A DNA stretch of 64,000 nt from Planctomycetia bacterium (GTDB lineage: Bacteria > Planctomycetota > Planctomycetia > Pirellulales > Thermoguttaceae): positions 1 through 64,000 of the forward strand of contig JAUNBG010000017.1 of NCBI GenBank assembly GCA_030527205.1, given 5' to 3'. Shown piece after piece: positions 50,053 to 58,663 of the stretch (its first letter is position 1; the number at the start of each line of letters is the position of its first letter). The position numbers and the translations under genes are program-made. The notes beneath the pieces are model-generated. The model searched no databases. It saw nothing but the letters and a program-made list of their open reading frames with translations, and had not been told where the DNA came from.

Positions 50053-51396
50053 TTAATCAACTTTGGGAAGTTCGAATCCTTTGCGTTGCGGTCGGGAAAG
50101 AAAAGCCGCTGCCTGTTCATCGCCAATAATGGTTTCCGTTTGAGGATTCCATTGAATAACGCGTTTTAAACGACCGGCAATGACGCAAAGATGACAAGTA
50201 TTCATTGAAATCGTATGGCTGAAAACATCAGAAGACGGAAGCCCGCCTTCTTGAATGCAGCGAACAAAATTTTGTTTCGTCCATTCAACCGGTTTTCCGT
50301 GATTCAAAGCGACAAGATCGTCTTCCGTAATTTGTTTATGAAGATTGTCTTCAATCGGTTTGCCGCTTATTTTGCCCCGATTGACAAAAATGCGTCCCTC
50401 GGTTCCTTCAAACAGAATTCCGTTATCGTCAGATGTTTGAACATTCATTTTCAATCCGCTGGCAAATTGACATTTAATATTGAAATCAATTGCTGTATTA
50501 AAGCGATTATTTTCGACAGGATATCCTTTTTCGTCAAGCGGGCTGGAATGAGAACAATCGGTTCCGTCAATTTCAACCGGCCCGCAACCGATCTGGTCTT
50601 CGCCAACAGCCCATTGGGCGCAATCGACATGATGAGCGCCCCAATCGGTCAATAAACCGCCGGAATAATCGAGCCAATATCGAAAAGTTCCGTGAGTTCG
50701 TTGCGGAATATAATCGACTTCGGGAGCCTGACCGAGCCATTGATTCCAGTCAAACGAGTCAGGCGGAGTTGCTGTTTGAAAAGGTCCCTGCGGTTTTCCT
50801 TTATTCAGATAAACATTTATTTTTTGGATATCGCCCAACAGACCTTTGCGAATCATCGCCGTTGCGACCATAAAATAATTGCGATCCGTTCTCTGTTGCG
50901 TTCCGACCAAAAATTGTTTGCCCGTTTTTTCAACCGCTTTACGAATGAGCTGATTTTCTTCAATCGTTAAAGTCAACGGCTTTTGACAAAAGACATGTTT
51001 CCCGGCCAAAAGAGCTTCAACGGCAATTTTTGTATGCCAATGATCGCAGGTCGAAATGCCGATGATCTCAATATCGTTGCGATCCAGAACTTTTCGATAA
51101 TCGCGCGAAACGAGAACGTCTTGTTGTTTGGGGCACAATTTTTCGTCGTTTTTATATCGAGCCGTTCGTTGATCGTCAACGTCACAAAGGGCAACGATAT
51201 TTCCAAAATTTGCCAATTCGTGAACATCTCCCCAACCCATTCCGCCGCAACCGATGAATCCAATGGAAAATCGATCATTAGCCGATTGATTGGCCGCCAG
51301 AAAAGTTGATGGTGACGAAAAATAATAGGGGGTCAGACTTGAAAAAGGGGCCAGAAGACTCAGTTTTCCCAAAAAAGAGCGTCGAGATAATTTCAT
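50053..51396 (-). CDS. Tat-exported Gfo/Idh/MocA-family oxidoreductase
   Basis: The protein has 447 residues from the ATG at 51396, chosen because a twin-arginine signal (SRRSFLGKLSLLAPF) follows immediately; the open frame extends 36 codons upstream. The NAD(P)-binding motif IGFIGCGGMGWGDVHEL is near residue 50. HVFCQKPLTLTIEE contains the conserved catalytic Lys (the EKP-like motif, here QKP), and DWGAHHVDCAQW follows. The enzyme probably oxidises sugars at C3 outside the cytoplasm. The DUF1080 gene lies 290 bases downstream and is its likely functional partner. A family A repeat separates them. Confidence 0.87.
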   Translation of the reverse strand: MKLSRRSFLGKLSLLAPFSSLTPYYFSSPSTFLAANQSANDRFSIGFIGCGGMGWGDVHELANFGNIVALCDVDDQRTARYKNDEKLCPKQQDVLVSRDYRKVLDRNDIEIIGISTCDHWHTKIAVEALLAGKHVFCQKPLTLTIEENQLIRKAVEKTGKQFLVGTQQRTDRNYFMVATAMIRKGLLGDIQKINVYLNKGKPQGPFQTATPPDSFDWNQWLGQAPEVDYIPQRTHGTFRYWLDYSGGLLTDWGAHHVDCAQWAVGEDQIGCGPVEIDGTDCSHSSPLDEKGYPVENNRFNTAIDFNIKCQFASGLKMNVQTSDDNGILFEGTEGRIFVNRGKISGKPIEDNLHKQITEDDLVALNHGKPVEWTKQNFVRCIQEGGLPSSDVFSHTISMNTCHLCVIAGRLKRVIQWNPQTETIIGDEQAAAFLSRPQRKGFELPKVD

Positions 51397-52248
51397 AATA
51401 ATTTTGCCTTTTGTTGTTTGACTATTAAAATAATGGCTTATTTTGAGTTTGAAAATTGGTTGCTGTTGCCGGAAAAACTCAATAGCAATTGAATATCTTG
51501 GCAAAAATCGTTGTTTTTTTGATTATTAACATTTCAATATTGTTCACGAACAGCTCTTTTTTGAATAAAATATTTATTCTTGAATAAAGAGCGATTATCG
51601 AATCGGATATTCTGAATTCGGGTTGGACGCTTGCCTTTGACTTCAAAGATATTGCCGTCGTTGTCGGGGTTTGTGAGCCCAACGAACCGGAGCTTTCAAT
51701 AGATTGAACCTGTCAAAAGAATTGCGTCTATAGAATAAAGAAACCCTATTTTAGCAAACTGTTCAGCCGTTGAAAAGAGTTTTGGAATTATTTTCATAGA
51801 AAAACAGTTTTATCTTTTTATTAAAAAAAAGTCTGGGAGTCCATTGCGTTTCATGAAAGAAAAAATTAGAATAGGGATTAATTAAGTCAACGTTTTCCTA
51901 AACAATTTGGAATTTACCAAAAATTGCTTGTCAAAAATAAGGGTTCTATTAAGGTTTTTCCAAAATGATTGACATTAGTATTAAATGGGTTTGATAATTT
52001 TCAAATCAGAGAATATTTGCGAAAAATGAGTCTATATTTTATCATGACAGAATTTTTCTGATTATTTCCGCGTTTTCGTTGAAATATCATTTGATTCTTT
52101 TTATAATGAGATTAAAAAGGCCCAATAACTTCATTTTGACCATCGATTTTCTTAAAAACAGAAAATTCCCAAAATGAGCTCAAATAATAACGTTTAGGAA
52201 AATTCGGTTCAATCGAGATTAACTTGAAAACTGTATGAAATTGAATAA
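51397..52248. other. Divergent intergenic region
   Basis: No gene is recognised. It is AT-rich and holds promoters of the Gfo/Idh/MocA gene (minus) and the dipeptide epimerase (plus). I saw no repeat family member or convincing terminator. A short minus-strand frame at 51479-51682 is unsupported. Confidence 0.4.
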
Positions 52249-53268
52249 ATGAGACTCAGAATCATTCGGATGGATCTTCCGCTCAAGCATGTTATGACGG
52301 TTCTTAACAGCACAATTAGCGTTGTTCGAGCTGTTATTGTTGAACTGGAGCAGGACGGATTACGCGGTTATGGCGAAGCCTATGAAGATCAGCAATTTGG
52401 TATAAAAATTGAAAATGTTGCTTATGCTTTGGAACATTGCCGCGAAGGCCTCGAACGTTATGCTCTGGCTGATCCTGTTGCCTTTGGACGTTTTATTTCG
52501 CCCGTTTTACAAAAAATTCCTGCGGCGCAATGCGCTCTCGAAATGGCAGCTTGCGACCTTTGGGGAAAATTAAGAAATCGTCCCCTTTGGAAAATTTGGG
52601 ATTATCAACCCGAAATGACGCCTCTTTCCAGTTATACTTTAGGATTGGATTCGCTTTTTCGCGTTATGGAAAAATTTGAAGAATGCCCGGATTGGCCAAT
52701 TTATCGCGTTAAACTGGGGCTTCATGAGGATATGGAGATTTTGCGCGAATTGCGTAAAAGAACAAATGCCATTTTTCGCCTGGATATTAACGGGACCTGG
52801 TCTCTTAAAAAAATGCTTCATAACTTGGATGAACTTCAAAGTCTGGGCGTTGAGCTGATTGAACAGCCTTTGCATTATGACGACTGGGAAGGAATGAAGA
52901 TTTTGAAAGAAAAATGTCCGATTCCTATTTTCGCGGACGAAAGTTGTCGTTGCGATGCCGATTTGGAACGTTGCGCCGACTTTTTTGACGGCGTTAATTT
53001 AAAACCGGTCAAATTTGGCGGAATGTATCCGACAAAGATTGCGATAGCCAAGGCTAAATATCTTGGACTAAAAACAATGATTGGGAATACAATTGAGTCT
53101 TCTGTTGCAGCCAGCGCAATGTCACAATTTGCCCCTGTTGTCGATTTTATATATATTGATGGCCCGCTTCTTATTGATAAAAAAATTGGTTCTGGCGTTC
53201 AGTTGGATCATGGGAAAATCCTATTTTCAGATGAAAACGGAACAGGAATTAAATTTCAGTATCGTTAA
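52249..53268 (+). CDS. L-Ala-D/L-Glu-type dipeptide epimerase (enolase superfamily)
   Basis: The protein has 339 residues of the enolase superfamily, muconate lactonising subgroup. The N-terminal capping domain includes RGYGEAYEDQ-like sequence. The barrel shows YRVKLG (catalytic Lys), RLDINGTW, ELIEQPL, IFADESC and NLKPVKFGG (metal ligands Asp, Glu and Asp, and the second Lys). MIGNTIESSVAAS follows. This pattern fits dipeptide epimerases such as YcjG, which recycle murein peptides. Substrate specificity in this group varies, so L-Ala-L-Glu is only the best guess. The gene is monocistronic with a terminator at 53463-53492. Confidence 0.85.
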   Translation: MRLRIIRMDLPLKHVMTVLNSTISVVRAVIVELEQDGLRGYGEAYEDQQFGIKIENVAYALEHCREGLERYALADPVAFGRFISPVLQKIPAAQCALEMAACDLWGKLRNRPLWKIWDYQPEMTPLSSYTLGLDSLFRVMEKFEECPDWPIYRVKLGLHEDMEILRELRKRTNAIFRLDINGTWSLKKMLHNLDELQSLGVELIEQPLHYDDWEGMKILKEKCPIPIFADESCRCDADLERCADFFDGVNLKPVKFGGMYPTKIAIAKAKYLGLKTMIGNTIESSVAASAMSQFAPVVDFIYIDGPLLIDKKIGSGVQLDHGKILFSDENGTGIKFQYR

Positions 53269-53462
53269 AATTGGGCGATTGCGTTGTTTTTGAATTTTAT
53301 AAAAATTCGATTTTTGCGACCGATAAAAACTTGATTGTTTTTGCTCAAACTTGCTGAAAATTTATTTTTTCTCTTCTCAAACTCGGCAATGGCGATCCGA
53401 TTATCGAAGCTGATAAGGATTGTCCATTTCAGTTCTGTTCTATTATATAATAAATCAATTGC

Positions 53463-53492
53463 AAAGTCAGATTTCTTTATTTCTGACTTTTT
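53463..53492 (+). terminator. Intrinsic terminator downstream of epimerase gene
   Basis: AAAGTCAGA (53463-53471) pairs with TCTGACTTT (53482-53490) and ends in TTTTT. It lies about 195 bases after the epimerase stop. Confidence 0.75.
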
Positions 53493-53801
53493 ATTTTCAA
53501 AAATTTTGTTCGAAAGATAAAGCGACGTTTAAGAAACGAATTCTTCAGAATCAAGATCGCTTCCGGCGTCTCGTTTCGAGAGGACAACTTATTGAGCCAA
53601 ACGTTTCTTTTGTTTCGACATTTTCGCTCGGATTTCGATTGAGGAACTGCTGTTCAGGAAAATTTTTCCCTCTTTTAAACGAGTTGAATCAATAACCTAT
53701 TTTTAAGAAGAGAGCTAAAAGAATTGCGGCGACGCGTCCCAATTGATAAGTTAAAATATCGCTTACGATTTTATCGATCATTTCTTGTCAATATTATATA
53801 T

Positions 53802-53885
53802 AGAAGTTCTTAAACGAGTTTTTGCAATAAACTCAATTCAGAAAGCGTTGCAAAAAACAGTTCCTGAGGTTTTTGAGAACTTCCT
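53802..53885 (+). repeat. Family A repeat, copy 5 (short)
   Basis: An 84-base version with ends AGAAGTTCTTAAAC and TTTTTGAGAACTTCC. It shares TTTTTGCAATAAACTC with copies 1 and 2, so it belongs to the same subfamily, but it lacks the internal TCCGCG block. Confidence 0.8.
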
Positions 53886-53937
53886 TATCTTATAAGAAAA
53901 GCGACTTTTCATCAAAGAAGATTTTGGAGTTAATATA

Positions 53938-54255
53938 ATGATACAGAATCAAACAACATTCTTTTCTGCATCGAATGCCTATTTCTTATCGGAGCCTCGT
54001 CGATCTGGTTGTTTATGGGACGATAAGAATAATGTCCAAGACAATGATTATATATGCGAAATTGATCCTAATACAAATACAGCAGTTTGTCGTCCTCTTT
54101 CGCCCGATGATCGACGAGAAAATGCTCGTCAGCTTGCTCAGGCTCTCGAACAATACAAATTGTTGCATCGACGACGTTTTTTAACCTTTGAAGAAATAAT
54201 TGCCGTTTTAGAATCTTTGGGTTATAAAAAACAAAACCATTTTTCCGAATATTAA
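53938..54255 (+). CDS. Orphan small protein, unknown function
   Basis: The protein has 105 residues, with TTGGAG about ten bases before the ATG. The N-terminus is polar (FFSASNAYFLSEPRRSG), followed by an acidic stretch with two Cys in CEIDPNTNTAVC. The C-terminal half is helical and charged (RRENARQLAQALEQYKLLHRR, then LTFEEIIAVLESLGYKKQ). I recognise no family. The gene is bracketed by family A repeats: copy 5 ends 52 bases before it and copy 6 starts three bases after its stop. Its start context and clean composition suggest a real gene. Confidence 0.6.
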   Translation: MIQNQTTFFSASNAYFLSEPRRSGCLWDDKNNVQDNDYICEIDPNTNTAVCRPLSPDDRRENARQLAQALEQYKLLHRRRFLTFEEIIAVLESLGYKKQNHFSEY

Positions 54256-54751
54256 TCAGGAAGTTTTACCCCCCCCTTAGGAGCGAGAACCTCTCGTCTA
54301 CAAGAATTAGTTTTAACGACTTTATTCGAAATCCGTTCCTTGAAAAAGCTGGTTTTTAAAAGTTCCTAATCTTTTATCAAAAAATGAATTTGTTCTGTTA
54401 AACAAAAATAATTCGAGCTCAATTATAAGATAAACCGAAAGCTGTTTAACGCAAGAATGACCGCTTTTTTCCTTCGCTCAATGTTTTGTTGACGCAGCGA
54501 ATGAACGATCTACTGTTTTATAAGACTTGAATATAATGTCGAGTTGAGGCCAAATTTGTTTCTCTTTATTTGGAATTCTGTCACAAAATCACTAAAATGG
54601 CTCATCAAAGGCAATGACGGAACAATATTCCATTTAAATTAATAATCAAGCCTTTTGATAAGACTTCATTTTGAGATTAAGCTGCCAATGAGGTTGGATC
54701 ATCAAATTCAGACCCTTCCTCATCGCGTTACGCTTATCGCCATTCGAAAAT
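54256..54751. other. Convergent intergenic gap with one repeat
   Basis: No gene is supported. The gap begins with family A repeat copy 6 (54259-54366), immediately after the stop of the 105-residue gene. Confidence 0.45.
54259..54366 (-). repeat. Family A repeat, copy 6 (inverted)
   Basis: Read on the minus strand it starts GGAACTTTTAAAAACCAGC and ends TAAAACTTCC, and its middle ATAAAGTCGTTAAAAC matches copy 4. It carries a C8 run at 54269-54276. It is the only minus-oriented copy of family A in the window. Confidence 0.8.
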
Positions 54752-55969
54752 TTAGGCGGCGACAGGAAAGACTTTTCTGCCTTCGTTGGCATCGCAGAAC
54801 TTTTTAATGCCTTGAACAACCGTCCATTGTTCATCGATACGAAGTTCGGGAAAGATCGGTAATGCCAAAACTTCCTCAGAAGCCCTCAGGGTTTCAGGAA
54901 GATCATTAGCCGCATAACCCAAATATTGAAAGCATTCCTGTTGATGCAGTCCAAGCGGATAATAAATATCAGTCCCGATTTTATGCTCAGTCAACTCTTC
55001 GCGAAGAGCGTTTCGCAGCCCATCGGGGATTCGAATGACAAATTGATTCCAAACATGGCGTCTGTTTGATTGCAAATCAGGAAGCCGAATCGTATTCGTC
55101 AACCCAACCTTATCAAACATTTCATAATAACGAACGGCGTTTTGCTGACGCATTTTTGTCCAAATATCAATATAAGGAAGTTTGACATTCAAAACAGCCG
55201 CTTGATAGGAATCCAATCGACTATTAATGCCGATTTTTTTATGATAATATCGAGGCGCCATTCCGTGTCCGCGAAGAAGAACAGCCTCATTGGCCAAGTC
55301 ATCGTTATTTGTTAAAAGCATTCCGCCGTCGCCAGCGCCGCCAAGATTTTTGGTCGGATAAAAACTCAAACAGGCGAAATCTCCCCAATTTCCGGTCGGA
55401 ATGTTGTTAAGTTCTGCGCCAATAGCTTGAGCAGAGTCTTCGATCAAAGCAATTTGTTGTCGAAGAGGATCAGGATGATCTTTGGTCATTTTGCGAAACG
55501 CGACCATATCCGCCATTTGTCCAAAAAGATGAACCGGAATAATGGCTTTTGTTTTTGACGTTATGCGTTGCTCAACGTTTTGAGGATCTAGATTAAAAGT
55601 CACAGGATCAATATCGGCAAAAACGGGAACAGCGCCAAGTCGCGGAACGCAACTTGCCGTTGCAAAAAAAGTAAAGCTTGGAACAATGACTTCGTCCCCG
55701 GGTTGAATGCCGACGGCCATTAATGCCAGAAGGAGAGCATCGCTTCCTGAGGCGCAACCAATTCCATTCTTCGTTCGACTATAAAGGGCGACATTTGTCT
55801 CCAACTTCTGAACTTCGGGACCAAGAACAAACTGTCCGCTTTCATTGACATTAATCAACGCTGCTGACATTTTATCCCGAATCGTTCGATATTGACGACT
55901 TAAATCTAAAAGCGGAACATTTTTGTCTGTTGTTAATTGAGGAAATTTGAATGCTTTTGAACTCTTCAT
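54752..55969 (-). CDS. DegT/DnrJ/EryC1-family sugar aminotransferase
   Basis: The protein has 405 residues of the PLP-dependent DegT family. Signatures are VPLLDLSRQYR at the N-terminus, GCASGSDALLLALMA, DEVIVPSFTFFATA, IPVHLFGQMADM, ALIEDSAQAIGAE and SFYPTKNLGGAGDGG with Lys207 as the PLP-binding residue. These enzymes transfer an amino group to a keto-sugar nucleotide for surface polysaccharide or glycan synthesis. The specific product is not decidable. It stands on the opposite strand from the polysaccharide genes at 58.6-61 kb. Confidence 0.92.
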   Translation of the reverse strand: MKSSKAFKFPQLTTDKNVPLLDLSRQYRTIRDKMSAALINVNESGQFVLGPEVQKLETNVALYSRTKNGIGCASGSDALLLALMAVGIQPGDEVIVPSFTFFATASCVPRLGAVPVFADIDPVTFNLDPQNVEQRITSKTKAIIPVHLFGQMADMVAFRKMTKDHPDPLRQQIALIEDSAQAIGAELNNIPTGNWGDFACLSFYPTKNLGGAGDGGMLLTNNDDLANEAVLLRGHGMAPRYYHKKIGINSRLDSYQAAVLNVKLPYIDIWTKMRQQNAVRYYEMFDKVGLTNTIRLPDLQSNRRHVWNQFVIRIPDGLRNALREELTEHKIGTDIYYPLGLHQQECFQYLGYAANDLPETLRASEEVLALPIFPELRIDEQWTVVQGIKKFCDANEGRKVFPVAA

Positions 55970-56294
55970 GATTCTTTTTGCGGTCTTCCTAACCTTTTGA
56001 CATTACGATTTTCCAATTTTATTGATTTTATGGTTTTCTGAATCAAAATGATTCCTTCTCAAAAGATCAATTTATGTTTTTAATGAAAAAGGGAATTTCC
56101 TTTATTATATTAATGTTGATATTAATATAATGGACAAGTTTTCTTTAAAAACGATTTGCCAAAGAATTATTCTTTGTTTTTTGAGTTGATAAGGAAATTT
56201 CCTTTCGTTGATTTGAACTCAAACAATGAGCATTATGTTCTTTTTTTAATTTTATGTCAAGTTCAAAAAAAGGGATTTTCTTTTGGGGGGTTAT

Positions 56295-56360
56295 AATGCC
56301 AACGCTTGGATTTTTCCGCTTCGCCGCTTTTCGGAAAAATTCAAGAAAAACGTCTATAAA
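56295..56360 (+). repeat. Family B hairpin repeat, copy 3
   Basis: A 66-base element begins AATGCCAACGCTTGGATTTT and ends CGTCTATAAA. A perfect 9-bp stem ATTTTTCCG/CGGAAAAAT encloses CTTCGCCGCTTTT. It closely matches copy 1 (22135-22202). Confidence 0.8.
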
Positions 56361-56499
56361 AATTGTTCAAGCGGAAAAATCAAAATTTATCAACGTTCAA
56401 AGCCCGATTTTCGAAACTTTAATTTTTTATATCGAACCCAAAATGGTCAACAAACTTGTCTTTTTGAATCCGTCGGAAAAAGTTCAGAATATATTGTTA

Positions 56500-56609
56500 G
56501 GAACTCCTAAAAACCTTGATTCAGCAACAAATTCAATGTTAAAAACATCGCAAAAACAAGCTCCGATGAGCGAGACGCTTAGCGTTCCTAAGGGTTTTTT
56601 GGAACTCCC
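56500..56609 (+). repeat. Family A repeat, copy 7
   Basis: A 110-base element with ends GGAACTCCTAAAAACC and GGTTTTTTGGAACTCC, which are near-perfect inverted repeats. The internal region has diverged but keeps GAGCGAGACGCTTAGCGTTCC near the right end. Confidence 0.8.
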
Positions 56610-56926
56610 TTGTTATATATTTATAAACTTTTCGAAACATCAATAATTTATTGTTATAACCAAAGAACATTATATTAAAAATGCTTATAAAATTACAAAA
56701 CATTCGATTAAATTGATTGATGGGGGATTTTAGGAAAAAAGAATCCCGATAAAATAATAATTGAAGGAAAGATCATTGCTTAAACGATTGCAATTTTGGA
56801 CTTTTGCCCTTTACAACTTTTTTCTCTGTTCAATAACCGAAAAGTTTTTAAAAGAGTTTGATTATTGAAAGAAAAACGTCCGGTTGAATCTAATCCATTA
56901 GAACCCTTTTCTCAAATGAATGAAAA

Positions 56927-58360
56927 ATGAGTGAAGACAAATTTAATTACGAAAATCCTCTTATTGCCCGATATTCATCAAAAGAGATGAGCGAACTTTG
57001 GGGACCTCAAAAAAAATTTGGTATTTGGCGACGACTTTGGGTTGCTCTTGCTGAAATCGAAGCGGAGCTCGGTCTCCCAATTTCGTTGGAACAGATTCAG
57101 GAACTCAAGGATCATACGGACGACATTGATTTTGTTGTTGCGGCCAATTATGAAAAAAGTCTCCGACATGACGTTATGGCCCATGTTCATGCTTATGGCG
57201 ACGTTTGTCCCAAAGCCAAAGCAATAATCCATTTGGGAGCAACAAGTTGCTTTGTAACCGATAATACAGACGCCATTTTGCTCCGCGATGCAATGCTTCT
57301 TATTCGTAAACGATTGGCAACCGTCATTGATCGATTAGCCCAATTTGCGTCTCGATATCGATCATTGCCTTGTTTGGGATTTACGCATTTGCAGCCAGCG
57401 CAGCCAACAACGGTTGGAAAACGCGTTTGTCTTTGGAATTATGATCTTGTTATGGATTTGGAAGATTTGGAATATCGAATTGAAACAATCCGAACATTGG
57501 GAAATAAAGGAACAACCGGAACGCAAGCCAGTTTTCTAAAACTCTTTAATGGCGATCATGAAAAAGTTCGACTTCTTGAGAAGAAATTTTGTGAAAAAAT
57601 CGGTTTTAAGCAGCCTTTTGCTGTAACCGGTCAAACCTATCCTCGCAAATTGGACGCTCAAATTTTGGATGTTCTTTCGGGAATTGCTCAAAGCGCCCAT
57701 AAATTTGCAACCGATTTGCGTCTTCTTGCTCATCGCAAAGAAATGGAAGAACCGTTTGAAAAGAATCAAATCGGCTCTTCGGCAATGGCTTACAAACGGA
57801 ATCCGATGCGAAGCGAACGAATTTGTTCGCTTGCAAGATTTGTCATGAGTTTGCAATCCAGTCCGGCAATGACGCTTGCGACTCAATGGATGGAACGAAC
57901 ATTGGACGACAGCGCCAATCGACGCCTTGTTTTGCCTCAGGCTTTTTTAGCTCTTGACGCCATTCTTATTATTTATGAAAATATCGTTGAAAATCTCGTT
58001 GTTTATCCGAATGTTATTGACAAAAACCTTCGTCAAGAGTTGCCGTTTATGGCAACCGAAAATATATTAATGGCCGCCGTTGAATCAGGAGGCGACCGTC
58101 AGGAACTTCATGAACGGATCCGCGTCCATAGCCAGGCAGCGGCCGCAATAGTCAAACAGGAAGGGGGGGCCAATGATCTGCTTTCCCGTTTGCGAACCGA
58201 CTCAGCTTTCGCTCAAGTCGATATTGAAGCGGAAATGGATCCAATTCGTTTTGTCGGTCGGGCTCCGGAACAGGTCGACGAGTTTCTGAAGGAAATAATT
58301 GAGCCGATTCGACTTAAATATCCGGTCGATGAAAACGCGCATGCCGATTTAAGAGTCTGA
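56927..58360 (+). CDS. purB: PurB, adenylosuccinate lyase
   Basis: Cleaves adenylosuccinate and SAICAR in purine synthesis. The signature [15 protein letters not shown] with its flexible catalytic Ser loop is intact. [14 protein letters not shown] and [14 protein letters not shown] carry the catalytic histidines. The 477-residue length is normal for the longer form of the enzyme. The ATG at 56927 has weak upstream purines. The glycan genes that follow start 300 bases later and are not obviously linked. Confidence 0.95.
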   Translation: MSEDKFNYENPLIARYSSKEMSELWGPQKKFGIWRRLWVALAEIEAELGLPISLEQIQELKDHTDDIDFVVAANYEKSLRHDVMAHVHAYGDVCPKAKAIIHLGATSCFVTDNTDAILLRDAMLLIRKRLATVIDRLAQFASRYRSLPCLGFTHLQPAQPTTVGKRVCLWNYDLVMDLEDLEYRIETIRTLGNKGTTGTQASFLKLFNGDHEKVRLLEKKFCEKIGFKQPFAVTGQTYPRKLDAQILDVLSGIAQSAHKFATDLRLLAHRKEMEEPFEKNQIGSSAMAYKRNPMRSERICSLARFVMSLQSSPAMTLATQWMERTLDDSANRRLVLPQAFLALDAILIIYENIVENLVVYPNVIDKNLRQELPFMATENILMAAVESGGDRQELHERIRVHSQAAAAIVKQEGGANDLLSRLRTDSAFAQVDIEAEMDPIRFVGRAPEQVDEFLKEIIEPIRLKYPVDENAHADLRV

Positions 58361-58663
58361 GTTATTCAACCGCAATAAACGATATTTTGGTTTTGAATTT
58401 AGTTTCGGAAAATTGTCATTGGGGTCGTTCTTGTCGTTGACAAACCTATTTGCAATCGATTTTCGGTTTTATGAATCCAATTTCGAGATATTCAAAAGAC
58501 TTGCCCCAATAATGTTTATCGGAAGCTCTAAAAACACAGATTTTCAACATCCGCATTTCAGATAAAGTCTTTAAAACTATTTTTTGCGAACGAGTCGTCC
58601 GCGTTTTTAAGTTTTTTTTGAACTTCCTTTATTTTATTTTGGAAGGCATATTCAGGTTGAATC
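58361..58663. other. Intergenic gap with one repeat
   Basis: About 300 bases without a gene; the right part is family A copy 8 (58521-58627), ending 37 bases before the next start codon. Confidence 0.45.
58521..58627 (+). repeat. Family A repeat, copy 8
   Basis: A 107-base element with ends GGAAGCTCTAAAAAC and TTTTTTGAACTTCC, sharing CATTTCAGATAAAGTC and a GTCCGCG block with copies 3 and 4. It ends 36 bases before the pyruvyl-transferase gene and so lies in its likely 5' leader. Confidence 0.87.

Larger units (their letters stand above)
53269..53937. other. Intergenic region with terminator and repeat
   Basis: No gene is supported. Contents are the intrinsic terminator at 53463-53492 and family A repeat copy 5 at 53802-53885. 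The frame at 53420-53695 crosses the terminator and is rejected. Confidence 0.45.
55970..56926. other. Long intergenic region holding two repeat elements
   Basis: Nearly 1 kb lies between divergent degT and purB genes. It contains family B copy 3 (56295-56360) and family A copy 7 (56500-56609), 140 bases apart. The plus-strand open frame at 56254-56646 spans both repeats and is an artefact of them. Promoters for degT and purB should be here. Confidence 0.55.

Noticed and set aside
21786-52965. A 17-base match (CGAAAGTTGTCGTTGCG) between the intergenic region after argJ and the dipeptide epimerase gene
   Set aside because: The similarity does not extend beyond about 23 bases and one such match in 64 kb is not far from chance, so I do not call a gene fragment.
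56254-56646. A 130-codon plus-strand open frame
   Set aside because: It runs through family B copy 3 and family A copy 7 and has no ribosome binding site; its length is explained by stop-poor repeat sequence.
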